Shown here piece after piece: positions 33,380-42,151 of a stretch of DNA of 64,000 nt. The notes below the pieces were generated by a model, which made no database searches, had not been told where the DNA came from, and was given only the letters and a program-made list of their open reading frames with translations. Every line of letters starts with the position of its first letter. The stretch's first letter is position 1. Source of the stretch: Streptomyces resistomycificus (GTDB lineage: Bacteria; Actinomycetota; Actinomycetes; Streptomycetales; Streptomycetaceae); assembly GCF_001514265.1 (NCBI RefSeq), contig NZ_KQ948989.1, positions 186,001 to 250,000 of the forward strand, in the 5' to 3' direction. Made by a program: the position numbers and the translations under genes.

Positions 33380-35241
33380 TCGCCGTGGCGAACGAGAACG
33401 ACCGCGCCACGGGCACGGTCGCCGTGGACGAGGAAGGCCGGCCCGTCGTCCGCCGGCCGGAGCACGTCACCGACCGGTGGTGGCAGGAGGTCGCCAACCT
33501 GCTCCGGCCGACCGTGCACGGCACACCGGCCACCGCCGTGACCGCGACCTCGGTCACGGTGCGCCGTGACCGGGCCCGCGCGCTGCCCCGGCTGCTCGAA
33601 CGGCATCCCGCCGCGTCCGCCCGCTGGAGCTGGACCCCGGCCGCCGAGCGGCTGCGCGCGTCCGGGGGCGGCACGGCCGACGCACTGACCCGGCTGCTCG
33701 CCACGGACGTCGCCGAACAGTCCGTCTGGCCCGTCGGACTCGACCTCGCGGCCCTGGGGTTCGTCCGGCCGCTGCGGCCCTTCCAGCGCACGGCCGTGGC
33801 CCGGTTGGTCGCCGCCGGCGGCGGGGCGAACTTCTCCGTGCCGGGCTCGGGGAAGACCACCGTGGCCTACGCCGTGTTCACCGCACTGCGGGCCCGAGGA
33901 GCGGCGCACGCCATGCTCGTGGTCGCCCCGCCGTCCGCGTTCGACGCCTGGGTGGAGGAGGCCCGCGCCTGCTTCGCGCCGCCACGGCTGCCCTCCGTCG
34001 CCGTACGCCCCCGGGTCCTGGCCCGCACCGACACCGTGGTGGTCCTCAACTACGAGCGCCTCGGTGACCCGGTGGTGCGCGCCGGTCTGGCCGGATGGTC
34101 CCGCGGCCGGAAGGTCCTCACCGTGTTCGACGAGGCACACCGCGCCAAGGCCGGCGCGGCTTCCCGACGCGGCGCCGAGGCCGCGGAACTCGCCCGCCGC
34201 GCCGACGCCACGATGGTCCTGACCGGCACCCCGATGCCCAACCGGCCCCGCGACCTGGAGGCCGTCTTCGACCTGGTGTGGCCGGGCCAGGGACATCGAC
34301 TCGTCCACGGCGACCTCGCCCGGCTCCGGGACCGGGCCTACGTACGCGCCACCAAGGACGACCTCGAACTCCCGCCGCTGCGGCTGCGGGTGGAACGCAT
34401 CGCCCTCGACGCCTCCCACCGCGCCCTGTACGACGCCATGTGCGACCGGGTGCGGCAGTGGGCGCGGGACGCCGGCGGTGCCGAGAGGGCCGCTTCGGGA
34501 GCGGTGGCGGCCCAGGCGGGCCGCGCCCTGCTGAACCTCATCGCCGCCGCGGCCAACCCCGCCGCCGTCTTCGCCCCGGGGCGCCCGTGGTCGCTGCCAC
34601 TGGAGGGGCCCGGCGAGACTGACCTGGCGTCCCTGGTCGCCGACCCCGCCCGGCACATCCGCCCGGCCAAGGTCGTCCGCGCCGCCCAGCTCGTGGCCGA
34701 CAACCGTGCCCGGGGCCGCAAGACCGTCGTCTGGTCGGGCTTCCTCGGCAACGTCGAGGCGCTGACGGCGGCGCTGGCCAGGCACCGTCCGGCCGTCATC
34801 ACGGGGGCCACCCCGCTGGACGAGCCGACGGGCCGCGCCAACCGCCGGGCCCACCTCGACCGCTTCCGTCACGACGACGACTGCTGGGCGCTGATCGCGA
34901 CCCCGCAGACCCTGGGCGAGGGGGTCTCCCTGCATCTGGCGGCGAGCGACCAGGTCCACCTGGACCGCGGATACGCGGCCGGTACCTGGCTCCAGGCCAT
35001 CGACCGCACCCACCGCCTCGGCCTGCCGGCCGACGCCGACCCCTCCTGCACCGTGCTGCTCGCCACGGACACGATCGACGAACGGGTCAACGAGGTGCTC
35101 AACGCCAAGGTCGCCGCCTTGGCCGCGGCGCTGCGTGACCCTGCCCTGAGGCCCGTCGCGGACCCGTCCCTCACGGACGGAGGCATCGACGCGTTGCTCG
35201 GCGACATCGACGCGTTGCGTGAACTGCTGCGGCCGTGGTGA
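33376..35241 (+). CDS. SNF2-like DEAD/DEAH-box helicase/translocase
   Basis: 621 residues from a GTG overlapping the upstream stop (GTGA). Motif Q-like RPFQRTAVARLV (about 134-145) precedes motif I FSVPGSGKTTVAY (153-165), Ia LVVAPPSAFDAWVEEA, II FDEAHRAK (251-258) and III LTGTPMPNRP (282-291). The second RecA domain has TVVWSGFLGNVEAL, LIATPQTLGEGVSLHLA (motif V) and AIDRTHRLG (motif VI, with the arginine finger). This is the SNF2 superfamily 2 layout, so it should move on double-stranded DNA using ATP. The first 120 residues are unlike known domains and may bind the partner protein. Confidence 0.88.
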   Translation: MIAVANENDRATGTVAVDEEGRPVVRRPEHVTDRWWQEVANLLRPTVHGTPATAVTATSVTVRRDRARALPRLLERHPAASARWSWTPAAERLRASGGGTADALTRLLATDVAEQSVWPVGLDLAALGFVRPLRPFQRTAVARLVAAGGGANFSVPGSGKTTVAYAVFTALRARGAAHAMLVVAPPSAFDAWVEEARACFAPPRLPSVAVRPRVLARTDTVVVLNYERLGDPVVRAGLAGWSRGRKVLTVFDEAHRAKAGAASRRGAEAAELARRADATMVLTGTPMPNRPRDLEAVFDLVWPGQGHRLVHGDLARLRDRAYVRATKDDLELPPLRLRVERIALDASHRALYDAMCDRVRQWARDAGGAERAASGAVAAQAGRALLNLIAAAANPAAVFAPGRPWSLPLEGPGETDLASLVADPARHIRPAKVVRAAQLVADNRARGRKTVVWSGFLGNVEALTAALARHRPAVITGATPLDEPTGRANRRAHLDRFRHDDDCWALIATPQTLGEGVSLHLAASDQVHLDRGYAAGTWLQAIDRTHRLGLPADADPSCTVLLATDTIDERVNEVLNAKVAALAAALRDPALRPVADPSLTDGGIDALLGDIDALRELLRPW

Positions 35242-35277
35242 CAGGGGAGGCCGCGCGCGGCGAAGGAACCTGAGGAC

Positions 35278-35324
35278 CTCCGCCGCGCCGCCACTGCCTG
35301 GGCAGCGGTCCGGCGCGGCCGGAG
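35278..35324 (+). terminator. Terminator hairpin after helicase operon
   Basis: CTCC-GCCGCGCCG pairs with CGGCGCGGCCGGAG through one bulge, with an inner CCACTGCC/GCAGCGG stem. It begins 37 bp after the helicase stop and isolates the unknown/helicase operon from the hydrogenase island. Confidence 0.75.
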
Positions 35325-35382
35325 GGCGGTGCGGCCCTCGCCCCCGGGCGTCCGGACCTGCTGTGACTTCTCCCACCTGCTC

Positions 35383-35412
35383 TTGCCGGGAGGAGCAGCG
35401 CTTACCTACGTT
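35383..35412 (+). promoter_or_regulatory. Promoter TTGCCG-N18-TACGTT, probably leaderless
   Basis: A -35-like TTGCCG (35383-35388) and -10-like TACGTT (35407-35412) are spaced 18 bp. The -10 ends 7 bp before the ATG at 35420, so the transcript would begin at or next to the start codon, which fits the absence of a ribosome site there. Confidence 0.45.
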
Positions 35413-35419
35413 CGGTCGC

Positions 35420-35734
35420 ATGTCCCTCCATGGCCGCGCCCTTCCCGGCGAACCGGACGAACCCGCCGAGGCGAGCAGGCCTGCGGCGGACCACCCCGGC
35501 GCCCACCCTCTGGTCGACCTGGACGTCGACCTGACCTCGCACGAACTTCTCCGGCGCGCTCATGTCCTGGACGCCCTCGGTTCCGACTGGGACCCCGTCG
35601 CCGCCCTGCGCGGCGAGGAAGCCGCCTACGAGCTGCTCTACTCCGGCCTCAGCGCGGAACAGCAGCGCGTGTACGACGAGCTGGTCGCGGCCGGTGTGCT
35701 GCCGCGGAGAGGGGACGGCCATGCTGCCGCTTGA
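35420..35734 (+). CDS. DUF6400-like small protein
   Basis: 104 residues. The recognisable core is VDLDVDLTSHELLRRAHVLDALGSDWDPVAALRGEEAAYELLYSGL, followed by AEQQRVYDELVAAGVLP; this resembles the short actinobacterial proteins grouped as DUF6400. It is probably all helical and soluble. It overlaps the next small gene by 14 bp. Role unknown; it stands at the head of the hydrogenase island, behind a likely leaderless promoter. Confidence 0.7.
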   Translation: MSLHGRALPGEPDEPAEASRPAADHPGAHPLVDLDVDLTSHELLRRAHVLDALGSDWDPVAALRGEEAAYELLYSGLSAEQQRVYDELVAAGVLPRRGDGHAAA

Positions 35735-35978
35735 CCCGCAGGCCGACATCGGGCGCCGCGCCTGGGTGGCCTGCCCGAACTGCGACGACCGTCGCGGGTG
35801 CGGCACCTGCGAGCAGGGACGCACCTGCTCCGAGCACTGGCGCTACCTGCTCTCCAACGTCGGCAGCCTGCTGCACCTGCAGTGCCGGTCGTGCACCCAC
35901 ATCTGGACGCACGAGACCCACTTCGGTGCCACCCGCTCCCCGTGGGAGCGGGTCACCAGCGGCCTGCGACGACGGTGA
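35721..35978 (+). CDS. Small cysteine-rich zinc-ribbon-like protein
   Basis: 85 residues, ATG with GGAGAGGGG upstream. Cysteines are arranged CPNC-x4-GCGTC-x5-TC, then CRSC near residue 57, the layout of a zinc ribbon or treble clef. WRYLLSNVGSLLHLQCRSCTHIWTHETHFG is its best marker. No known family name. It is probably co-expressed with the overlapping DUF6400-like gene and perhaps HypX. Confidence 0.7.
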   Translation: MLPLDPQADIGRRAWVACPNCDDRRGCGTCEQGRTCSEHWRYLLSNVGSLLHLQCRSCTHIWTHETHFGATRSPWERVTSGLRRR

Positions 35979-36171
35979 TCGTCCACCACGGCTGACCCGG
36001 CGCGCCGGGTCGCCGGTGTCGGCGCGGGCCACGGCCGGTGAGGCCGGACGGCGGATCGGCGCCCGCTTTCGGATGACCTCATCGTCTGTCTCCGGGAACG
36101 GCGGGCCGCCTTGACCGAGGATCGCGGTCGGCGGACATCCCTGCCTGCCGTTCGTCCGCCCGGAGGCAGCC

Positions 36172-37914
36172 GTGCACATCCTGCTCCTAGCCAGCGCGTT
36201 CAACAGCCTCACCCAGCGCGTCCACGCCGAACTGCGCGACCGCGGCCACACCGTGGCGGTGGAACTCGCCCTGCCCGGCAGCGCGCTGCCGGAAGCCGTA
36301 AGACGGCACTCGCCGCAGCTCGTCGTGTCGCCGATGCTGAAGACGGCCATCCCCGAAGAGGTGTGGACCGCGCACACGTGCCTCGTCGTCCATCCGGGGC
36401 CCGTCGGCGACCGCGGACCGTCCTCCCTGGACTGGGCGATCCACGAGGGCGTCGACCAGTGGGGCGTCACCGTCCTGCAGGCCGACGGGGAGATGGACGC
36501 CGGAGACGTGTGGGCCTTTGTCCCGTGCCGGGTCCCTCCGGTGCCCAAGAGCGAGCTGTACCGGGGTGAGATCGCCGACGCCGCGCTCGAAGCCGTCCTG
36601 CTCGCCGTGGAGCGCTTCGCCGGGGGAACCCACGTACCGCTCAAGCAGGACACGGCGCGCACCGCCGACACCCGCCTGCGCGCCCGCCCCTACCTCGACC
36701 AGAGCGTCCGGCGGATCGACTGGGCCGAGGACTCCACCCAGGACGTCCTGCGCAAGCTGAGAGCGGCCAACTCGCAGCCCGGTGTGCTGGACGTCCTGCT
36801 CGGCGACGAGTGGTACCTGCACGGCGGCCACCCGGAGAGCGAGCTGCGCGGCCGCCCGGGCGAACTGCTGGCCACCCGGGCCGGGGCGGTCTGCCGGGCC
36901 ACCAAGGACGGCGCCGTGTGGATCCCCGAGCTGCGGCGCCGACGCCGGCCCGGCCTGCCGCCCACCTACAAACTGCCCGCCGTGCGGGCCCTGGGCGACC
37001 GGCTGCCGCCGCTGCCCGAGCACGCCCCGCCCCTGCTGCCGGAGGCGGGGCACCGAACCTGGACGGACATCCGCTACCGGGAGGACGGGAACGCGGGCTT
37101 CCTCTCGTTCTCCTTCCCCGGCGGCGCCATGAGCACCGACCAGTGCAGGCGTCTGCTGGACGCCTACCGGGAAGCGTGCGCGCGGCCCACCTCGGTGCTG
37201 GTGCTGGGCGGCGAGCGCGACTTCTTCTCCAACGGCATCCACCTCAACGTCATCGAGGCCGCCGACGACCCCGCTGCCGAGTCCTGGGCGAACATCAACG
37301 CCATCGACGATCTGGTCGAGGCGGTCCTGACGACGACGGACCGGCTGGTGGTCTCGGCGGTCGCGGGCAACGCCGCGGCGGGCGGGGTGATGCTCGCCCT
37401 GGCGGCCGACGAGGTGTGGTGCCGCTCGGGCGCCGTGCTGAACCCGCACTACCGTCTGATGGGCCTGTACGGCTCGGAGTACTGGACCCACACCCTGCCG
37501 CGCAGAGTGGGTCCCGCGACGGCCGAGCGGCTCATGCGTGAGGCCCTGCCGGTGAGCTCGGCGAGCGCGCTGCGCCTCGGGCTGGCCGACCGGGTGGTCG
37601 ACTGCGCTCCCGGCGAGTTCGGGCAGGAGGTCGGCGGGCTGGCGGCGCGCCTGGCGTCCCTGCCGGCGACGGCGTCACGGATCACCGCGAAGAAGACGGA
37701 GCTGGACCGGCTGGAGAGCGCGACCCCGCTGGCCGGCTTCCGCGAGCGGGAGTTGGCCCGGATGCGCCGGACGTTCGACGACCCGGACGCCCCGTACCAC
37801 GCTCTGCGGCGTTCCTTCGTCCACAAGGAGCGGCCGTCGGGCACACCGCCGCATCTCGGCGTCGCCGCGGTTGCGAAACACGGCCCGGCCCCCTCCGCCG
37901 TCGACGTCACCTGA
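36172..37914 (+). CDS. hypX: Hydrogenase maturation protein HypX/HoxX
   Basis: 580 residues, GTG with GGAGG upstream. The N-terminal half (1-270) is a formyl-transferase-like fold (MHILLLASAFNSLTQRVHAELRDRGH; CLVVHPGPVGDRGPSSLDWAI). The C-terminal half (about 300-560) is an enoyl-CoA hydratase-like fold (LGGERDFFSNGIHLNVIEA; AGNAAAGGVMLALAADEVW). HypX makes the CO ligand of the NiFe centre from a one-carbon folate or formyl-CoA under aerobic conditions. Its place directly before the hydrogenase structural genes fits an enzyme assembled in air. Confidence 0.93.
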   Translation: MHILLLASAFNSLTQRVHAELRDRGHTVAVELALPGSALPEAVRRHSPQLVVSPMLKTAIPEEVWTAHTCLVVHPGPVGDRGPSSLDWAIHEGVDQWGVTVLQADGEMDAGDVWAFVPCRVPPVPKSELYRGEIADAALEAVLLAVERFAGGTHVPLKQDTARTADTRLRARPYLDQSVRRIDWAEDSTQDVLRKLRAANSQPGVLDVLLGDEWYLHGGHPESELRGRPGELLATRAGAVCRATKDGAVWIPELRRRRRPGLPPTYKLPAVRALGDRLPPLPEHAPPLLPEAGHRTWTDIRYREDGNAGFLSFSFPGGAMSTDQCRRLLDAYREACARPTSVLVLGGERDFFSNGIHLNVIEAADDPAAESWANINAIDDLVEAVLTTTDRLVVSAVAGNAAAGGVMLALAADEVWCRSGAVLNPHYRLMGLYGSEYWTHTLPRRVGPATAERLMREALPVSSASALRLGLADRVVDCAPGEFGQEVGGLAARLASLPATASRITAKKTELDRLESATPLAGFRERELARMRRTFDDPDAPYHALRRSFVHKERPSGTPPHLGVAAVAKHGPAPSAVDVT

Positions 37915-38016
37915 ACGGCCCCCTTCGGCATCTCAGCGCGGCCGAGCGACTGATACGAAGAACGTCGACGGCCGAAATGCAGGCCTTCATCCCATTCCTC
38001 CCCAGGAGGCGGTCCC

Positions 38017-39105
38017 ATGACTGAGGCGACGCCGGACACGGTCGATGCCGCGGAAGCGGGCGGCGCGCCCGCCGACGAGACACCCACGATCCACATTCTC
38101 TGGATCAACGCGGGGCTGAGCTGCGACGGCGACTCGGTCGCGTTGACGGCGGCCATGCAGCCCAGCATCGAGGAGATCGTGCTCGGTGTGCTGCCGGGTC
38201 TTCCGAAGATCGCCGTCCACTGGCCGCTCATCGACTTCGAATGCGGTCCGGTCGGTGGCTCGGACACGTTCATCGAGTGGTTCTTCAAGGGGGAGCGGGG
38301 CGAGATCGACCCGTTCGTCCTGGTCGTCGAAGGCTCCATCCCCAACGAGGACATCAAGCCCGAGGGCTACTGGTGCGGCTTCGGCGACAACCCGGAGACC
38401 GGCCAGCCGATCACCACCAGCGAGTGGATCGACCGGCTCGCCCCGAAGGCGCTGGCGGTCGTCGCCATCGGTACCTGCGCCACCTACGGCGGCATCCACG
38501 CCATGGCGGGCAACCCGACCGGCGCCATGGGCGTGCCGGACTACCTCGGCTGGGACTGGAAGTCCCACGCCGGCATCCCGATCGTGTGCGTCCCCGGCTG
38601 TCCGATCCAGCCCGACAACTTCTCCGAGACGCTCACCTACCTGCTCTACCAGGCGGCCGGCTCCGCCCCGATGATCCCGCTGGACGACAAGCTGCGCCCG
38701 ACGTGGCTGTTCGGGGCCACCGTGCACGAGGGCTGTGACCGCGCGGGCTACTACGAACAGGGCCAGTTCGCCCTGTCGTACGACTCGCCGACCTGCCTGG
38801 TCAAGCTCGGCTGTTGGGGCCCGGTCGTCAAGTGCAACGTGCCCAAACGCGGCTGGATGAACGGCATCGGCGGCTGCCCCAACGTCGGCGGCATCTGCAT
38901 CGCCTGCACGATGCCCGGATTCCCCGACAAGTTCATGCCGTTCATGGACGAGCCCCCCGGAGCCAAGCTGTCCAGCAACGCCAGCGGAGCGTACGGCGCC
39001 GTGGTCCGCAAGCTGCGGTCGATCACCGCCAGGACGGTGGACAAGGAGCCCAAGTGGCGCCGCACCGGAGACAGCATCACCACCGGATACCGACCCCCGT
39101 GGTGA
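38017..39105 (+). CDS. hhyS: [NiFe] hydrogenase small subunit, group 1h
   Basis: 362 residues, ATG with AGGAGG upstream. Iron-sulfur ligands are visible in NAGLSCDGDS (Cys36), IGTCATYGG, VPGCP, HEGCDR and the C-terminal set from CNVPKRGW to CIACTMPGF. The LSCDGDS form and the lack of a Tat signal match actinobacterial group 1h (HhyS/HucS) enzymes rather than membrane-bound uptake hydrogenases. It passes electrons from the NiFe site through three Fe-S clusters. Such enzymes oxidise atmospheric H2 during starvation or sporulation. Confidence 0.95.
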   Translation: MTEATPDTVDAAEAGGAPADETPTIHILWINAGLSCDGDSVALTAAMQPSIEEIVLGVLPGLPKIAVHWPLIDFECGPVGGSDTFIEWFFKGERGEIDPFVLVVEGSIPNEDIKPEGYWCGFGDNPETGQPITTSEWIDRLAPKALAVVAIGTCATYGGIHAMAGNPTGAMGVPDYLGWDWKSHAGIPIVCVPGCPIQPDNFSETLTYLLYQAAGSAPMIPLDDKLRPTWLFGATVHEGCDRAGYYEQGQFALSYDSPTCLVKLGCWGPVVKCNVPKRGWMNGIGGCPNVGGICIACTMPGFPDKFMPFMDEPPGAKLSSNASGAYGAVVRKLRSITARTVDKEPKWRRTGDSITTGYRPPW

Positions 39106-39189
39106 TCGTCCCCCGCACGTAGTCCGCTCCCCGCTTCGTGCACCCCCACCCACACGAACCTCCCGCGCAACGAAGGGCACGGCACACAG

Positions 39190-40974
39190 ATGGCACCGAC
39201 GACGAAGGCGGCCGGCGACGGCAGCGGCCTGGTGGAGATGGCCTGGGACCCGATCACCCGGATCGTGGGCAGCCTGGGCATCCACACGAAGATCGACTTC
39301 AAGCAGAAGCGGGTCGCGGAGTGCTACAGCACGTCGTCGGTCTTCCGCGGCTACAGCGTCTTCATGCGCGGCAAGGACCCCCGGGACGCCCACTTCATCA
39401 CCAGCCGCATCTGCGGGATCTGCGGGGACAACCACGCCACCTGCTCGGTGTACGCGCAGAACATGGCGTACGGGGTGAAGCCCCCGCACCTCGCCGAGTG
39501 GATCATCAACCTCGGTGAGTCCGCGGAGTACATGTTCGACCACAACATCTTCCAGGAGAACCTGGTCGGGGTCGACTACTGCGAGAAGATGGTCAAGGAG
39601 ACCAACCCCGGTGTCCTCGAACTCGCCGAGCGCACCGAGGCCCCGCACGCGGCCGAGCACGGCTACCGCACCATCGCCGACATCATGCGCTCGCTGAACC
39701 CCCTGGAAGGGGAGTTCTACCGCGAGGCCCTCCAGGTCAGCCGCTACACGCGCGAGATGTTCTGCCTCATGGAGGGCCGCCATGTGCACCCCTCCACGCT
39801 CTACCCGGGCGGCGTCGGCACCATCGCCTCCGTACAGCTCTTCACGGACTACCTCAGCCGCCTGATGCGCTACGTGGAGTTCATGAAGCGCGTCGTGCCG
39901 CTGCACGACGACCTGTTCGACTTCTTCTACGAGGCGCTGCCCGGCTACGAGGAAGTGGGCCGCCGGCGGGTGCTGCTCGGCTGCTGGGGCGCGCTCAACG
40001 ACCCCGAGTACTGCGACTTCACCTACGCCAACATGACGGACTGGGGCCGGCGGATGTTCGTCACCCCCGGCATCATCGTCGACGGCAAGCTCGTCACCAA
40101 CGACCTCACCGAGATCAACCTCGGTATGCGCATCCTGCTGGGCAGTTCCTACTACGAGGACTGGCAGGGCCAGGAGCAGTTCGTCACCCACGACCCGCTC
40201 GGCAACCCGGTGGACCCGCGCCACCCGTGGAACCAGCACACCATCCCCGCCCCGCAGAAGCGCGACTTCGACGACAAGTACAGCTGGGTCATGTCGCCCC
40301 GCTGGTTCGACGGCAAGGACCACCTCGCCCTGGACACCGGCGGCGGCCCCATCGCCCGCCTCTGGTCGACGGCCCTGTCCGGACTCGTCGACACCGGGTA
40401 CGTGAAGGCCACCGGTCACAGCGTGGTCATCAACCTGCCCCGCACCATGACCAAGCCCGAGACCAGCTTCGAGTGGAAGATCCCGAAGTGGAGCAACGCG
40501 CTGGAACGCAACCGCGCGCGCACCTACTTCCAGGCCTACACCGCCGCCGTCGCGCTGCACTTCGCGGAGAAGGGCCTGGAGGAGGTCCGCGCCGGACGCA
40601 CCCAGACCTGGGAGAAGTTCGAGGTGCCGGACGAGGCCGTCGGCGTCGGTTTCACCGAGGCGGTCCGCGGTGTCCTCTCCCACCACATGGTGATCCGCGA
40701 CGGCAAGATCGCCAACTACCACCCGTACCCGCCGACCCCCTGGAACGCCAGCACCAGGGACACCTTCGGCACGCCGGGCCCGTACGAGGACGCCGTGCAG
40801 AACACGCCCATCTTCGAGGAGAACACCCCGGAGAACTTCAAGGGCATCGACATCATGCGGGCCGTCCGCAGCTTCGACCCCTGTCTGCCCTGTGGCGTCC
40901 ACATGTACGTCGGCGGCGGCAAGACGGTGAAGTCGATGCACGTGCCCACCGGCCTGAGCGGACTGGGCGGATGA
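39190..40974 (+). CDS. hhyL: [NiFe] hydrogenase large subunit, group 1h
   Basis: 594 residues. The two NiFe-binding motifs are intact: RICGICGDNHATC (Cys75, Cys78) and DPCLPCGVHMYVG (Cys565, Cys568). DPITRIVGSLGIH near residue 20 is the usual N-terminal motif. The chain continues 23 residues past His571, a likely tail for the maturation protease encoded at 44264. The gene is 84 bp after the small subunit and overlaps the next gene by ATGA. It carries the H2-splitting site. Confidence 0.95.
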   Translation: MAPTTKAAGDGSGLVEMAWDPITRIVGSLGIHTKIDFKQKRVAECYSTSSVFRGYSVFMRGKDPRDAHFITSRICGICGDNHATCSVYAQNMAYGVKPPHLAEWIINLGESAEYMFDHNIFQENLVGVDYCEKMVKETNPGVLELAERTEAPHAAEHGYRTIADIMRSLNPLEGEFYREALQVSRYTREMFCLMEGRHVHPSTLYPGGVGTIASVQLFTDYLSRLMRYVEFMKRVVPLHDDLFDFFYEALPGYEEVGRRRVLLGCWGALNDPEYCDFTYANMTDWGRRMFVTPGIIVDGKLVTNDLTEINLGMRILLGSSYYEDWQGQEQFVTHDPLGNPVDPRHPWNQHTIPAPQKRDFDDKYSWVMSPRWFDGKDHLALDTGGGPIARLWSTALSGLVDTGYVKATGHSVVINLPRTMTKPETSFEWKIPKWSNALERNRARTYFQAYTAAVALHFAEKGLEEVRAGRTQTWEKFEVPDEAVGVGFTEAVRGVLSHHMVIRDGKIANYHPYPPTPWNASTRDTFGTPGPYEDAVQNTPIFEENTPENFKGIDIMRAVRSFDPCLPCGVHMYVGGGKTVKSMHVPTGLSGLGG

Positions 40975-41513
40975 GCGCGGCGACGGCGGCGGCACCGGTG
41001 AACGCGGAGCAGACCGGACGCCGTGTCGAGGAGGTGCTGGAGCGCCTGGCCGCGAGCGGCGACCCGGCCGCCGCCGCGGCCGCGGAGGAACTCGTCCGGT
41101 CCCTCATGGACTTCTACGGCGCGGGCCTGGCCCGCATCCTCCACCTGCTGTCCTCCGCCCCCGGCGAACCGGCGGCGCCGCTGCTCGGTGACGAACTCGT
41201 CGCGAGCCTGCTCGTCCTGCACGACCTGCACCCCGAGGACCGCGACACCCGCATCGCCCGGGCCCTCGGAAGCGTCCGGGAACACGCCCTGGACGCCGTG
41301 GAGTTCGACGAGAAGAGCGGCACCCTGACCCTGCGGGCCGGAGAGGCGGCCGGTGGCTGCGGTTGCGGCTCCGACTCCGGCGCGGGCGCCCGGGAGGCCG
41401 CCGAGGCGGCGCTCGCCTGCTTCGCGCCCGAGGTCAGGGCCGTCGACGTGCAGACCGCGCCCAAGGGGCCCACGCTCCTCCAGATCGGCACGGCACCGAC
41501 GGGGGCCCGATGA
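40971..41513 (+). CDS. NifU-like protein of the hydrogenase operon
   Basis: 180 residues, coupled to the large subunit by ATGA. The N-terminal helical part has VEEVLERLAASGDPAAAAAAEELVRSLMDFYGAGLARIL; the rest resembles a NifU C-terminal-type domain with GGCGCGSDSG at about 124-133 as a possible Fe-S site, then AALACFAPEVRAVDV. It may supply or carry an Fe-S cluster, or act in electron transfer from the hydrogenase. Homologues recur next to group 1h hydrogenases. Confidence 0.75.
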   Translation: MSAATAAAPVNAEQTGRRVEEVLERLAASGDPAAAAAAEELVRSLMDFYGAGLARILHLLSSAPGEPAAPLLGDELVASLLVLHDLHPEDRDTRIARALGSVREHALDAVEFDEKSGTLTLRAGEAAGGCGCGSDSGAGAREAAEAALACFAPEVRAVDVQTAPKGPTLLQIGTAPTGAR

Positions 41514-42151
41514 CGGGGACCCCGGCTACGCGCTCGCCCGGCCTGCGGAGGTTCCTCACCGAGCGGCCTCCGCAGCCCGAGCGGTGCGAGCTGTGCGCCG
41601 TGCAGGTGGAGGCGGGCCATCGCCATCTCGTCGACACCGAGAAACGCGCCCTGGCCTGCGCCTGCGCCCCCTGCGCGCTGCTGATGGAACAGCCGGGAGC
41701 CGCCGCGGGCCGCTTCCGCACGGTCCCGGACCGCTACCTCACCGACCCCGGACATCACCTCGACGAGAGTGCCTGGGACGCGTTGCAGATCCCGGTCGGC
41801 GTCGCCTTCCTCTTCCGCAACGCGGCGCTCGACCGCCTGGTCGCCCTGTACCCCAGCCCGGCCGGAGCCACCGAGAGCGAACTCGATCCGGCCACGTGGA
41901 CGTCGGTCCTCGGCGGCAGCCGCCTCGCCGAACTCCTCGAACCCGACGTGGAGGCACTGCTGCTGCGCCGCACCGACGGCCGCTGCGAGTGCCATCTCGT
42001 ACCGATCGACATCTGCTACGAACTCGTCGGCCGCATGCGCCTGTTGTGGCAGGGCTTCGACGGCGGAGCCGAGGCACGCGCCGCTCTGGACGCGTTCTTC
42101 GCGGACGTCTCGCGGCGCGCCCGGCCCGTGGACGAGGCGGTGCGGCCGTGA
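41510..42151 (+). CDS. DUF5947 family protein
   Basis: 213 residues, ATGA-coupled to the gene before. CELCAVQVEAGHRHLVDTEKRALACACAPCALLM (about 23-57) gives a Cys/His-rich N-terminal site likely to bind a metal, and CECHLVPIDICYELVGRMRLLWQGFDGG lies near the end. It is a conserved companion of high-affinity hydrogenase operons in actinobacteria; function unknown. A role in electron transfer or assembly is inference. Confidence 0.78.
   Translation: MTGTPATRSPGLRRFLTERPPQPERCELCAVQVEAGHRHLVDTEKRALACACAPCALLMEQPGAAAGRFRTVPDRYLTDPGHHLDESAWDALQIPVGVAFLFRNAALDRLVALYPSPAGATESELDPATWTSVLGGSRLAELLEPDVEALLLRRTDGRCECHLVPIDICYELVGRMRLLWQGFDGGAEARAALDAFFADVSRRARPVDEAVRP

Noticed and set aside
37987..40995. 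1002-codon open frame on the minus strand across the hydrogenase genes
   Set aside because: It is antisense to hhyS and hhyL, whose motifs are certain. Its Gly/Arg/Val/Asp-rich composition is typical of the complement of GC-rich genes.
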